A DNA stretch of 64,000 nt, taken from positions 97,381-161,380 of the forward strand of contig NZ_AUCB01000012.1 of assembly GCF_000429545.1 (NCBI RefSeq), written 5' to 3'. The position numbers and the translations under genes were made by a program. Below, in pieces: positions 24,410 to 33,892 of this stretch. The stretch comes from Arenibacter certesii DSM 19833 (GTDB taxonomy: Bacteria > Bacteroidota > Bacteroidia > Flavobacteriales > Flavobacteriaceae). Below the pieces are notes generated by a model that was not told where the DNA came from, did not search any database, and saw nothing but the letters and a program-made list of their open reading frames with translations. Position 1 is the first letter of the stretch. Each line of letters opens with the position of its first letter.

Positions 24410-25600
24410 ATGAAAAAATTAGTTTTGGCCTATAGTGGAGGATTAGACACCTCTTATTGCGCAAAATATTTATCTAAAGACAAAGGGTTTGAAGTACATG
24501 CCGTTAGTGTTAATACGGGAGGATTCCCACAGGAAGAAATAGATCGCATCCACAAAAAAGCATTGGAGCTTGGTGCTACCAGCTATACCTCTATAGACGC
24601 AGTACAGACGTTCTATGAGCAGGTAGTTAAGTATTTAATTTACGGAAATGTACTGAAAAATAATACCTACCCACTTTCTGTTAGTGCAGAACGAATTGTG
24701 CAGGCCATAGAAATAGTAAATCACGCCAAAAAAATAGGCGCTAAATATATTGCCCACGGTAGCACAGGCGCTGGAAATGACCAAGTGAGGTTTGATATGA
24801 TATTTCAGATTGTAGCCCCAGAAATAGAAATTATCACCCCTATTAGGGACAATAAACTATCTAGGGAAGTAGAGATAGAATATCTAAAAAGCAATGGTGT
24901 GGATTATCCATGGGAAAAGGCCAAATACTCCATTAACAGAGGACTTTGGGGCACTTCCGTTGGTGGAGACGAGACACTCACCTCCCACAAACCGTTACCA
25001 GACCATGCTTTCCCAAGTCAATTACAGGAAACTGAGCCCACCCAAATTAAATTAACATTCCACAAAGGAGAACTTATTGCGTTAGATGGCGACAATGACA
25101 CCCCAGTAAACAATATTGTAAAATTAGAAGCCTTAGCCTCCAAATATGCCATTGGTAGAGATATCCATGTTGGTGATACCATTATTGGTATTAAAGGTAG
25201 AGTAGGTTTTGAGGCTCCGGCATCACTAATCATCATAAAGGCGCACCATTTACTGGAAAAACATACCCTTAGCAAATGGCAACAGTTTCAAAAAGAGCAA
25301 CAAGCAAGTTTTTATGGCATGCTTTTGCACGAAGGAAACTATATGGATGAGGTAATGCGCAACATAGAAGCTTTCCTTACCGATACCCAGAGAAATGTAT
25401 CAGGCGATGTTTTTGTTACTCTTCACCCATACCGATTTGAATTGGACGGAATATCTTCTCCTCACGACCTGATGAATGCTTCTTTTGGCAGTTATGGGGA
25501 AATGAACGAAGATTGGACGGCTGATGACGCCAAAGGTTTTATAAAAATCCTTTCCAATCCTGGGAAAATATACAATCATGTAAATCAACAAGATGACTAA
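24410..25600 (+). CDS. argG: Argininosuccinate synthase
   Basis: A 396-residue enzyme that joins citrulline and aspartate with ATP. It begins with the P-loop-like 'LVLAYSGGLDTSYCAKYL' of the family and continues with 'YIAHGSTGAGNDQVRFD' and 'SINRGLWGTSVGGDETL'. Length and motifs are typical. Its stop overlaps the argC start by 8 nt, so the two are translationally coupled. It is the second structural gene of the arginine operon, 45 nt after the GNAT. Confidence 0.97.
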   Translation: MKKLVLAYSGGLDTSYCAKYLSKDKGFEVHAVSVNTGGFPQEEIDRIHKKALELGATSYTSIDAVQTFYEQVVKYLIYGNVLKNNTYPLSVSAERIVQAIEIVNHAKKIGAKYIAHGSTGAGNDQVRFDMIFQIVAPEIEIITPIRDNKLSREVEIEYLKSNGVDYPWEKAKYSINRGLWGTSVGGDETLTSHKPLPDHAFPSQLQETEPTQIKLTFHKGELIALDGDNDTPVNNIVKLEALASKYAIGRDIHVGDTIIGIKGRVGFEAPASLIIIKAHHLLEKHTLSKWQQFQKEQQASFYGMLLHEGNYMDEVMRNIEAFLTDTQRNVSGDVFVTLHPYRFELDGISSPHDLMNASFGSYGEMNEDWTADDAKGFIKILSNPGKIYNHVNQQDD

Positions 25601-26567
25601 AGTAGGAATCATAGGGGGATCCGGATATACAGGCGGCGAACTTATTCGAATTCTTTTAAACCACCCTAAAGCGAAAATAGACTTTGTCTATAGCACCACT
25701 AGGGCAGACAAAAAGATTACGACTGCCCATCCCGACCTGTTGGGGACAACAGATCTAAAATTTACAGGCACCGTAAATCCAAATGTAGATGTAGTATTCT
25801 TATGCCTAGGACATGGTAATTCCACTAAGTTCTTAGAGGAAAACCCATTTTCTGAAGCTACCAAGATCATAGATCTAAGCAACGACTTCAGACTGGCGGA
25901 AGATGCGCTTTTTAATGGTAAAAACTTTGTATACGGGCTGCCCGAGCTAAAGAAAGAGGAAATTAAATCTGCTAATTATATCGCAAATCCTGGCTGTTTT
26001 GCTACTGCAATACAATTGGCTTTACTACCCTTGGCAAAGGCAAAACTATTGAATAGCCCAGTTCATATTAATGCCGTAACCGGCAGTACCGGTGCAGGCG
26101 CAAGCCTTTCCCCAACTGCTCACTATAGCTGGAGGAACAATAACGTATCTTGGTATAAACCCTTTACCCATCAGCACCTTGGGGAAATTGAAGAAAGCTT
26201 GCATAGCCTTCAGGATGATACCGGGGAATTGTTCTTTCTGCCCAATAGAGGAAACTTCACTAGAGGTATTTTGGCAACTGCTTATACTGAATTTAAAGGA
26301 AGTCTAGAAGAGGCCTACGCCTTGTATTCTGATTTTTATAAGGATGCTGTATTTACTCAAGTTACGGAGGAAGACCTCAACCTAAAACAAGTGGTGAATA
26401 CCAACCAATGTCACATTCATTTGCATAAGCACAATAATACCCTCCTAGTCACCTCCGCAATAGATAACCTCTTAAAAGGAGCATCGGGACAGGCAGTGCA
26501 AAACATGAACTTGGCTTTTGGCTTCGAAGAGAATACAGGTTTGCAATTAAAAGCAGGTGTCTTTTAG
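25593..26567 (+). CDS. argC: N-acetyl-gamma-glutamyl-phosphate reductase
   Basis: A 324-residue NADP-dependent reductase that converts N-acyl-glutamyl phosphate to the semialdehyde. The Rossmann loop is 'VGIIGGSGYTGGELIRIL' and the catalytic Cys is C135 in 'ANPGCFATAI'. 'NAVTGSTGAGASLS' and 'NRGNFTRGILATAY' also match the family. Given the transcarbamylase type in this operon, the true substrate may be the N-succinyl form. Confidence 0.96.
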   Translation: MTKVGIIGGSGYTGGELIRILLNHPKAKIDFVYSTTRADKKITTAHPDLLGTTDLKFTGTVNPNVDVVFLCLGHGNSTKFLEENPFSEATKIIDLSNDFRLAEDALFNGKNFVYGLPELKKEEIKSANYIANPGCFATAIQLALLPLAKAKLLNSPVHINAVTGSTGAGASLSPTAHYSWRNNNVSWYKPFTHQHLGEIEESLHSLQDDTGELFFLPNRGNFTRGILATAYTEFKGSLEEAYALYSDFYKDAVFTQVTEEDLNLKQVVNTNQCHIHLHKHNNTLLVTSAIDNLLKGASGQAVQNMNLAFGFEENTGLQLKAGVF

Positions 26568-26583
26568 TCTACCTACCAAGCCA

Positions 26584-26620
26584 TGGAGCTCATTCCTGTC
26601 AACAGCAAAAATGAGCTCCA
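26584..26620 (+). other. Perfect 11-bp intergenic hairpin between argC and proC
   Basis: TGGAGCTCATT (26584-26594) and AATGAGCTCCA (26610-26620) pair perfectly around a 15-nt loop. There is no T-run afterwards, so it is more likely an mRNA processing or stability element, or a partial attenuator, than a terminator. Confidence 0.7.
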
Positions 26621-26691
26621 CTAATACCCATCAAACTTTTTCGAAATGGGCCTACCGTAAATGTCCAAATCGGTAATTAAATAATTAGGAA

Positions 26692-27486
26692 ATGAAAATA
26701 GCCATTATAGGTGCCGGAAATTTAGGAATGTCCATTGCCGAAGGTGTTTTAAGCACTAACGGAGCCACCTCCATGATCCTCACTAAAAGAAATCTGGGCG
26801 ATCTTAAAGAATTGGAAAAATATGGTATCGTAAGTACCACCTCCGATAATAGAGAGGCAGTAAGTAAATCTGATATATTGATTTTTACTGTGCAACCAGG
26901 GCAATTCACAAAAATTTTGAATGAGGTAAAGGACCTTCTCACAGACAAGCATGTGATTATCTCCACCATAACTGGATTTAGTATTGCCAAAATAGAAGAA
27001 GTTATTGGGCCCGACAACTATATTATTAGGGCCATGCCCAATACCGCTATTTCAGTAGGAAAATCCATGACCTGTATATGTAGCAATGAAAAGGGTCAAA
27101 AACGTATAGAATTAGCTAAAGCTATTTTCAACAGAATGGGTCATACTCTACAAATTCCCGAGCAACAAATGCAGGCCGCTACCGTTATCTGCGCCAGTGG
27201 AATCGCTTTTTGGATGCGTATGATACGTGCCACCACTCAAGGTGCCATACAACTTGGTTTCGATGCTAAGGAGGCTCAGGAATTGGCCATGCATACCTGT
27301 AATGGGGCCGCAAGCCTATTAATTGAATCGGATAGCCATCCAGAATATGAAATAGATAAGGTTACCACTCCAAGGGGTTGTACCATATCTGGACTTAACG
27401 AAATGGAACACCAGGGCCTAAGCTCCTCTCTAATTAGGGGAATTTTAGCGTCATTTGATAAAATAAACGAAATTAAAAAAGAATAG
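26692..27486 (+). CDS. proC: Pyrroline-5-carboxylate reductase
   Basis: A 264-residue enzyme with the Rossmann loop 'KIAIIGAGNLGMSIAEGVL', 'RAMPNTAISVGKSMT' and the C-terminal signature 'VTTPRGCTISGLNEMEHQG'. That signature corresponds to the usual VTSPGGTTIAGL block. It makes proline from pyrroline-5-carboxylate using NAD(P)H. Its place inside the arginine operon joins ornithine- and proline-forming steps that share glutamate semialdehyde chemistry. Confidence 0.96.
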   Translation: MKIAIIGAGNLGMSIAEGVLSTNGATSMILTKRNLGDLKELEKYGIVSTTSDNREAVSKSDILIFTVQPGQFTKILNEVKDLLTDKHVIISTITGFSIAKIEEVIGPDNYIIRAMPNTAISVGKSMTCICSNEKGQKRIELAKAIFNRMGHTLQIPEQQMQAATVICASGIAFWMRMIRATTQGAIQLGFDAKEAQELAMHTCNGAASLLIESDSHPEYEIDKVTTPRGCTISGLNEMEHQGLSSSLIRGILASFDKINEIKKE

Positions 27487-27545
27487 CCTTTTACTAAATT
27501 CGCATAGAAACAAGCCTTTTAGAGAGCAAAAACGAATTATAACAG

Positions 27546-28673
27546 ATGAAATTATTTGATGTATATCCGCTTTACGATGTAACCCCCGTTTCGGCAAAGG
27601 GAATTGTAGTTACCGATGATAAAGGACAAGATTATTTAGATTTTTATGGAGGTCACGCCGTAATTTCTATAGGGCACTCCCACCCCACCTACGTAAACCG
27701 ATTAAAAGATCAGTTAGAGAAAATTGGTTTTTATAGCAATGCCATCCAAAACCCTATTCAGGAAGAGCTGGCGAACAAATTGGGTAAACTTTCCAATTGT
27801 GAGGACTACAATCTATTCCTTTGTAATTCTGGTGCAGAAGCCAATGAAAATGCTTTAAAACTAGCTTCGTTCCAAAATGGAAAATCACGTGTCATTTCCT
27901 TTAAAAATGGATTTCATGGTAGAACCTCCGCAGCGGTGGCGGTTACCGATAATGAAAAGATTAATGCCCCTCTCAACAAACAACAAAAGGTAAGCATCCT
28001 CCCCTTTAATGACCTGCAAGGCTTTATCAGCGAGATTAGCAAAGGGGACGTTTGTGCGGTTATCATAGAAACTATACAAGGAGTTGGTGGTTTAGATATG
28101 CCCTCACCCGAATTTTATGAGAACATCGCAAAATTGTGTAAGGAGCATGATGTAATCCTTATTGCAGACGAAGTTCAATGTGGTTATGGAAGAAGCGGTA
28201 AATTCTTTGCTTTCCAACATTTTAATATTAAACCAGATATTATCACCATAGCTAAGGGTATGGGGAACGGATTTCCCATTGGAGGGGTACTGATCCATGA
28301 CAGCATAAAAGCTTCTTACGGACTTTTAGGTACCACTTTCGGTGGAAACCATTTAGCCTGCGCTGCAGGACTAGCAGTTTTAGAGGTAATTGAAAAAGAA
28401 AATCTCATAGAGAATTCAGCGGAACTTTTTGATTACTTCATGTTAAAAGCAGCTACAATTCCTCAAGTGAAACAGGTAAAAGGAATGGGACTTATGTTGG
28501 GGCTAGAATTTGATTTTGAGGTAGGAGAATTGAGAAAAAAACTAATTCATAATCAGCATATGTTTACAGGAGGTGCCAATAATAAACATGTATTGCGAAT
28601 ATTACCAGCACTGAATATATCCAAGGAACATCTAGATCAATTTTTCGAAGCACTAAAAAAAGAGTTAGAATAA
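27546..28673 (+). CDS. argD: N-acetyl/N-succinylornithine aminotransferase
   Basis: A 375-residue class III PLP aminotransferase. It has 'LCNSGAEANENALKLA', 'NGFHGRTSAAVAVT', 'LIADEVQCGYGRSGKFFA' and the PLP lysine K237 in 'ITIAKGMGNGFPIGG'. It transaminates N-acylglutamate semialdehyde to N-acylornithine with glutamate. Ornithine aminotransferase (RocD) is a relative, but the operon context favours biosynthesis. It lies 59 nt after proC. Confidence 0.94.
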   Translation: MKLFDVYPLYDVTPVSAKGIVVTDDKGQDYLDFYGGHAVISIGHSHPTYVNRLKDQLEKIGFYSNAIQNPIQEELANKLGKLSNCEDYNLFLCNSGAEANENALKLASFQNGKSRVISFKNGFHGRTSAAVAVTDNEKINAPLNKQQKVSILPFNDLQGFISEISKGDVCAVIIETIQGVGGLDMPSPEFYENIAKLCKEHDVILIADEVQCGYGRSGKFFAFQHFNIKPDIITIAKGMGNGFPIGGVLIHDSIKASYGLLGTTFGGNHLACAAGLAVLEVIEKENLIENSAELFDYFMLKAATIPQVKQVKGMGLMLGLEFDFEVGELRKKLIHNQHMFTGGANNKHVLRILPALNISKEHLDQFFEALKKELE

Positions 28674-28675
28674 GA

Positions 28676-28712
28676 TTGTACAAGGCATCTGGCAGCGAAA
28701 TGCCCTGTACAA
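28676..28712 (+). other. 13-bp intergenic hairpin between argD and proB
   Basis: TTGTACAAGGCAT (28676-28688) pairs with ATGCCCTGTACAA (28700-28712) with one mismatch and an 11-nt loop. It begins 3 nt after the argD stop and has no T-run. The loop (CTGGCAGCGAA) resembles part of the argC-proC hairpin loop. It lies where proA might be expected next to proB. Confidence 0.7.
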
Positions 28713-28751
28713 CTGAGTAATCATTCGGGGAAATCGGTTAAAGCAAGGAAG

Positions 28752-29513
28752 ATGAAACGAAAAAGAATATTATTAAAAATAGGATCCAATACCCTTACCA
28801 AGGAAACCGACCATATATCGCGAGGAAAAATTGAGGATATTGGCCGACAAATCGCTAAATTGAATGACCGATACGAATTTATAATTGTCAGTTCAGGTGC
28901 TATTGCAGCAGCTAAGCAATTTGTAAAACTGGAGCACAATGGGGAAGAAATAACGGTTAAACAAGCTCTGGCCTCCATTGGACAACCCCATCTCATGCGT
29001 ATTTTTCAAGAGAATTTTAGAGAATTAGGACTGTTCACTTCCCAATGTCTATTGTCCTATTCCGATTTTGAAAAAGAAGTCTCCAAAGTAAACATCTGCA
29101 ATACGATAAACGTATTGGTTGCCAATAATTTTATCCCGATAATAAACGAAAATGATACCGTGGCCACGGACGAGATAAAATTTGGGGACAATGATAAACT
29201 TGCCGCCCTTACCGCAGCCCTGATCAAAGCTGATTTATTGATTATCGCCACCAATACCAACGGAATCTACACCAAGGAGTCTATAGATAAAAATGACCCA
29301 AAAACAATAACTGAAGTTCAAAGTTTGGCATCTTTGACAAAAGAGATCAGCAACTCCAAATCATCACACGGAACAGGTGGAATGCAGTCCAAAATAGAAG
29401 CCGCCACCATTGCACAAAACGCAAATATAGAGACCTGGATAGTAAACGGCCTCCAGGAAAATTTTATCATTAACGCCTTAGAAAATAAAATTGCCTTTAC
29501 CACTATAAAATAA
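28752..29513 (+). CDS. proB: Glutamate 5-kinase (short form, no PUA domain)
   Basis: A 253-residue amino-acid-kinase fold. It has 'LLKIGSNTLTKETDHISRGK', 'FIIVSSGAIAAAKQFV', 'NENDTVATDEIKFGDNDKLAA' and 'ATNTNGIYTKES'. It phosphorylates glutamate for proline synthesis. E. coli ProB is about 367 residues because of a C-terminal PUA domain; that domain is absent here. Its partner ProA (glutamyl-phosphate reductase), often adjacent, is not in this operon or elsewhere in the window. It ends 4 nt before the transcarbamylase gene. Confidence 0.95.
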   Translation: MKRKRILLKIGSNTLTKETDHISRGKIEDIGRQIAKLNDRYEFIIVSSGAIAAAKQFVKLEHNGEEITVKQALASIGQPHLMRIFQENFRELGLFTSQCLLSYSDFEKEVSKVNICNTINVLVANNFIPIINENDTVATDEIKFGDNDKLAALTAALIKADLLIIATNTNGIYTKESIDKNDPKTITEVQSLASLTKEISNSKSSHGTGGMQSKIEAATIAQNANIETWIVNGLQENFIINALENKIAFTTIK

Positions 29514-29517
29514 AAAC

Positions 29518-30462
29518 ATGCAACATTACTTATCCTTACAAGACATTGACTCGCTTTCCCAATGGGTAGAAGAAGCAAAATCCTTAAAAGCAGCTCCTTT
29601 GCAACATAAATCATTGGGAGCAGGCAAGACCATTTGCCTATTATTTTTCAACAACAGTCTTAGAACCCGTCTTAGCACTCAAAAGGCGGCAATGAACCTT
29701 GGAATGGAAGTCATAGTTATGAATTTTGGAAGTGAGGGCTGGGCCTTAGAGTATGGGGATGGTACTATTATGGATCAAGGTACTTCCGAACATATAAAAG
29801 AGGCCGCCAAAGTAGTAGCACAATATTGCGATGTAGTAGGTATCAGAGCTTTTGCTTCCCTAACGAATAAAGAGCAAGACGAGGCCGAGGTAGTGCTTAA
29901 CAATTTTAAAAAATATGCCGGAATCCCTGTAATCAATATGGAAAGTTCCGTTGGCCATCCATTACAGGCCTTAGCAGACGCCATTACCCTTTCGGAAAAC
30001 AATAGCAAGAAAAAACCCAAGGTAGTACTCTCATGGGCGCCGCACCCCAAAGCGCTACCACATGCCGTAGCAAATTCTTTTGTAGAAATGATGCACTTGC
30101 AGGATGCCGATTTTGTAATTACGCATCCTAAGGGATACGATTTAAATCCAGAAATCACCAAGAATACAAAAATTGAATACGACCAAGACAAAGCTTTGGA
30201 AGATGCTGATTTTGTCTACGTGAAGAACTGGAGCAATTACCAAGACTACGGGAAGGTACTAAATCAGGATAAAAACTGGACCATGACCGCCAAAAAATTG
30301 GGAAAGGCAAAATTTATGCACTGTTTGCCTGTACGACGAAACGTAGTAGTAACCGATGAAGTATTGGACGGCGAACAATCTTTAGTGATAGAGCAGGCAA
30401 AAAACAGGACTTATGCCGCACAGATAGTCCTGAAAAAAGTGCTAGCTAGCTTAGAGGATTAA
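29518..30462 (+). CDS. argF': N-succinylornithine/N-acetylornithine carbamoyltransferase
   Basis: A 314-residue transcarbamylase. The carbamoyl-phosphate loop is 'LFFNNSLRTRLSTQKAAMN', followed by 'DVVGIRAFASL', 'PVINMESSVGHPLQALADA' and 'LSWAPHPKALPHAVANSF'. The second-substrate motif is 'FMHCLPVRRNVVVTDEVL'. The pattern matches the Bacteroides/Xanthomonas-type enzymes acting on N-acylornithine rather than free ornithine, so deacylation occurs after citrulline formation. Which acyl group is used depends on one active-site residue that I cannot place without an alignment. Confidence 0.95.
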   Translation: MQHYLSLQDIDSLSQWVEEAKSLKAAPLQHKSLGAGKTICLLFFNNSLRTRLSTQKAAMNLGMEVIVMNFGSEGWALEYGDGTIMDQGTSEHIKEAAKVVAQYCDVVGIRAFASLTNKEQDEAEVVLNNFKKYAGIPVINMESSVGHPLQALADAITLSENNSKKKPKVVLSWAPHPKALPHAVANSFVEMMHLQDADFVITHPKGYDLNPEITKNTKIEYDQDKALEDADFVYVKNWSNYQDYGKVLNQDKNWTMTAKKLGKAKFMHCLPVRRNVVVTDEVLDGEQSLVIEQAKNRTYAAQIVLKKVLASLED

Positions 30463-30547
30463 ATCCCTAATAGCGGGATCTGCATGTATAGCTAAGAAAG
30501 AATAAGAAATAGGAATTCCTCCGTTTTGGAGCAACTAGTAAGGGCTT

Positions 30548-31327
30548 ATGAAAAAAAAATTATCCGTTGTTAAAATTGGAGGCAACGTATTAGAGAACGA
30601 AGTGGAACTCCATAAGTTTCTAGATGCCTTTTCAGCAATGGAAGGCCCAAAAATATTGGTCCATGGAGGAGGTAAATTAGCCACTCAAATAGCTCACAGA
30701 CTAGGGATAGAATCCAAAATGATTGGAGGACGCCGAATTACGGATGCCGAAGGTTTAAAGATAATAACTATGGTATATGGCGGACTAGCCAATAAAAATA
30801 TAGTAGCCCAATTACAGGCTCGTGGCACCAATGCCATAGGATTAAGCGGTGCCGATGGCAATACTATCAGAGCAGTTAAACGCCCAGTAAAAGACATAGA
30901 TTACGGATTTGCCGGCGATGTAGAGGAAGTTAACACCCTGGCTATATATCAATTGCTGCAAGCGGAATTCACTCCTGTTTTCTGCGCAATTACCCACAAT
31001 AAAGAAGGTCAATTATTAAATACCAATGCAGATACCATTGCTTCTGAAGTAGCTATTGGGATGAGTGACGCTTTTGACACTACCCTTTACTATTGCTTTG
31101 AAAAAAAGGGTGTATTGTTAGATATAGCAGACGAGGACTCTGTAGTAAAACACTTGGAACCTATAAACTATCAAGAATTATTAGAAAATAAAATTATAGC
31201 AGATGGCATGCTTCCCAAATTGGAAAACTGCTTTCATGCCCTTCATAAAAACGTAGGCAAGGTCTGCATTGGGGACATTAGTATGTTAGCTCCGAACGCT
31301 ACTTTGTTTACCACAATTACCTTATAA
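30548..31327 (+). CDS. argB: Acetylglutamate kinase
   Basis: A 259-residue amino-acid kinase: 'LSVVKIGGNVLENE', 'KILVHGGGKLATQIAHRLG', 'GLSGADGNTIRAVKRP' and 'LLNTNADTIASEVAIGM'. It phosphorylates N-acylglutamate, the second step of arginine synthesis. It lacks the N-terminal helix associated with arginine-inhibited hexameric forms, so feedback control may be absent, consistent with RNA-level control by the leader ORF. It is 5 nt before the M20 peptidase gene. Confidence 0.95.
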   Translation: MKKKLSVVKIGGNVLENEVELHKFLDAFSAMEGPKILVHGGGKLATQIAHRLGIESKMIGGRRITDAEGLKIITMVYGGLANKNIVAQLQARGTNAIGLSGADGNTIRAVKRPVKDIDYGFAGDVEEVNTLAIYQLLQAEFTPVFCAITHNKEGQLLNTNADTIASEVAIGMSDAFDTTLYYCFEKKGVLLDIADEDSVVKHLEPINYQELLENKIIADGMLPKLENCFHALHKNVGKVCIGDISMLAPNATLFTTITL

Positions 31328-31332
31328 TTATT

Positions 31333-32406
31333 ATGGACCAGAAAAAACGAACGGAAAAAGCCATTGAATTACTCCATCAATTGATCAGTATTCAGTCTTT
31401 TTCTTCCGAAGAAGATAAAACAGCAGATTCCATTGAAAAATGGTTGAGTGATTTCAATATCCCTTTTAAAAGGGAAAAAAATAACGTTTACGCCTTTAAC
31501 AAACACTATGATACCAATAAGCCTAACCTATTGTTAAATTCGCATCATGATACGGTTAAGCCCAACTCATCATACACCAAAGACCCCTACCTTCCTCATG
31601 TGGAGGACGGAAAGCTTTTTGGCCTTGGCAGCAATGATGCAGGGGGCTGCCTAGTATCTCTACTGGCAACTTTTACGCATTTTTATGACAAAAAAAACCT
31701 AAACCACAACATCATTATTGTAGCTTCTGCAGAAGAGGAAAGTTCAGGTCCAAACGGACTTAACAGTATGCTGCCCCTTCTACCAAAAATTGATGTAGCT
31801 ATTGTAGGGGAACCAACATTAATGCAATTGGCCATAGCCGAAAAAGGATTGGTTGTTTTTGACGGGAGAGTTAGTGGTACGCCTTCACATGCAGCACATC
31901 CTAATAATGACAATGCAATTTACAATACTATTGAAGTATTACAGTGGTTTAAAAACTATAGTTTCCCTAAAGTTTCTGAAGTATTAGGCGAGGTAAAACT
32001 TACGGTCACCCAAATAAAGGCGGGTAACCAACATAATGTGGTTCCTGGCCATGTAGATCTGGTTATTGATGTACGTGTAAACGACTGCTATAGCAATCAG
32101 GAAATTGCAGACGTTTTGGCCAAAGAAGCCCCTTGCGAGATGATACCACGCTCCTTACGACTAAATTCATCCTCCATTGCCAAGGAACACCCCTTAGTAC
32201 AATCTGGTTTAGCCTTGGGAAGGGAAACCTATGGTTCTCCTACCCTATCGGATCAGGCATGCTTATATTGCCAGTCCTTAAAGTTAGGGCCTGGAGACAG
32301 TACCCGTTCCCATTCTGCGGACGAATTTATTTATCTTAGCGAAATAGAGGAGGGAGTTGACTTGTATATTAAAATACTTGAAGGCTTTCTATCGAACAAG
32401 CAGTAA
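31333..32406 (+). CDS. argE: M20-family N-acyl-citrulline/ornithine deacylase
   Basis: A 357-residue dinuclear-zinc peptidase-fold enzyme. It has the metal ligands 'LLLNSHHDTVKPNSSY', 'FGLGSNDAGGCLVSLL' and 'ASAEEESSGPNGL', and the lid-domain region 'KGLVVFDGRVSGTPSHAAHP'. In this operon the transcarbamylase acts on N-acylornithine, so the substrate should be N-acylcitrulline. A succinyl-diaminopimelate desuccinylase-like role is possible by homology alone. Context decides in favour of arginine. Confidence 0.92.
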   Translation: MDQKKRTEKAIELLHQLISIQSFSSEEDKTADSIEKWLSDFNIPFKREKNNVYAFNKHYDTNKPNLLLNSHHDTVKPNSSYTKDPYLPHVEDGKLFGLGSNDAGGCLVSLLATFTHFYDKKNLNHNIIIVASAEEESSGPNGLNSMLPLLPKIDVAIVGEPTLMQLAIAEKGLVVFDGRVSGTPSHAAHPNNDNAIYNTIEVLQWFKNYSFPKVSEVLGEVKLTVTQIKAGNQHNVVPGHVDLVIDVRVNDCYSNQEIADVLAKEAPCEMIPRSLRLNSSSIAKEHPLVQSGLALGRETYGSPTLSDQACLYCQSLKLGPGDSTRSHSADEFIYLSEIEEGVDLYIKILEGFLSNKQ

Positions 32407-32480
32407 CCCATTGATTTGGGAAAGATTAAATAACATAAATAAAACTCCCATCTTTTACGGGAAGTAAATACATATAGAAA

Positions 32481-33761
32481 ATGAAACTTTGGGACAAAGG
32501 CTTTAGCACAGATAAAAAAATAGACCACTTTACGGTAGGGAACGATAGGGAATTAGATCTACTTTTGGCAAAATATGATGTAATTGCCTCTAAGGCACAT
32601 GCCAAGATGTTAGGTAAAATTGGCTTGATTACTCCCAAGGAAACTCAAGATTTAGTTAGGGAATTAGATAATATCGCAAAAACCATTGAGCAGGGAAAAT
32701 TTGTTATAGAAGACAGTTTTGAGGATATGCATTCCAAAATTGAATATGTCCTGACCAAAAAATTGGGCGATACGGGTAAAAAAATACACACGGCCAGGTC
32801 TAGGAACGATCAAGTTTTGGTTGCTATGCATCTATATCTTAAAAGCGAACTTGCCGAAATTAAAAGTGAGGTAAAAGTACTTTTTGACCTGCTGCTAAAC
32901 TTGGCAGATAAATATAAATCCGTTCTATTACCTGGTTATACGCACTTACAAATTGCTATGCCCTCTTCTTTTGGACTTTGGTTTTCTGCCTATGCAGAGA
33001 GCTTGGTAGACGACCTCTATTTTGTAGATGCCGCCTATAAGGTAGCAGATCAGAATCCGCTGGGAAGTGCAGCAGGATACGGCAGCTCATTTCCTATAGA
33101 CCGTGCTTTCACCACAGAGGAAATGGGTTTCGAAACTATGAAGTACAATGTAGTGGCCGCCCAAATGGGACGGGGTAAGGTAGAAAAAGCAGCAGCCTTC
33201 GGAATGAGTAACATTGCTGCCACTTTATCTAAAATGGCCATGGATATTTGCCTGTACATGAGTCAGAATTTTAATTTCATCTCCTTCCCAGATGAGCTTA
33301 CTACAGGAAGCAGCATTATGCCTCACAAAAAGAATCCAGATGTTTTTGAACTTGTACGAGGAAAGTGCAACAAACTGCAGGCAGTACCCAATCAATTAAT
33401 CTTAATAACCAATAACCTTCCCAGCGGCTATCACCGAGACTTACAATTAGTAAAAGAAGTGATTGTACCCGCTATTCAAGATCTTAAAGCTTGTTTGGAA
33501 ATCCTTACCTTTAGTTTGCGCGAGATAAGGGTAAACGATGCCATTTTAGAAGATCCTAAATACGATTATCTCTTCAGTGTAGATACGTTAAACGAACTAG
33601 TATTAAGCGGGATGCCGTTTAGGGATGCCTACAAAAAAATGGGCAAAGAAATTAATGAAGGAACTTTTACTCCTAAAAGAGATATAAAACACACCCACAA
33701 GGGGAGTTTAGGGAATTTATGCTTGGCAGAGATCCGAAAAAAAATGGAGCAAATTGCTTAG
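32481..33761 (+). CDS. argH: Argininosuccinate lyase
   Basis: A 426-residue fumarase-superfamily enzyme that cleaves argininosuccinate to arginine and fumarate. It shows 'HTARSRNDQVLVAMHLYL', 'LLPGYTHLQIAMP' and the flexible signature loop 'TTGSSIMPHKKNPDVFELV', whose Ser (GSSIM) is the catalytic residue. The length is a little under the usual ~460. It is the last gene of the operon. Confidence 0.97.
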   Translation: MKLWDKGFSTDKKIDHFTVGNDRELDLLLAKYDVIASKAHAKMLGKIGLITPKETQDLVRELDNIAKTIEQGKFVIEDSFEDMHSKIEYVLTKKLGDTGKKIHTARSRNDQVLVAMHLYLKSELAEIKSEVKVLFDLLLNLADKYKSVLLPGYTHLQIAMPSSFGLWFSAYAESLVDDLYFVDAAYKVADQNPLGSAAGYGSSFPIDRAFTTEEMGFETMKYNVVAAQMGRGKVEKAAAFGMSNIAATLSKMAMDICLYMSQNFNFISFPDELTTGSSIMPHKKNPDVFELVRGKCNKLQAVPNQLILITNNLPSGYHRDLQLVKEVIVPAIQDLKACLEILTFSLREIRVNDAILEDPKYDYLFSVDTLNELVLSGMPFRDAYKKMGKEINEGTFTPKRDIKHTHKGSLGNLCLAEIRKKMEQIA

Positions 33762-33786
33762 TATACCTATTAATACATTTTAACTT

Positions 33787-33815
33787 ATCCCCCTCTGTTA
33801 CAGAGGGGTATAATT
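33787..33815 (+). terminator. Candidate terminator of the arginine operon
   Basis: A CCCCTCTG-TTA-CAGAGGGG hairpin (33790-33808), 8 GC-rich base pairs, flanked by TAT/ATA that can extend the stem. It is followed by an AT-rich tail (TATAATTGTT) with a poor T-run. Confidence 0.65.
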
Positions 33816-33892
33816 GTTCTTAGTATTTAGGTACATACAAGAATAAACAGCATGACATTCCTCCCAATTGTTGAAAACAACCAACAGAAATA

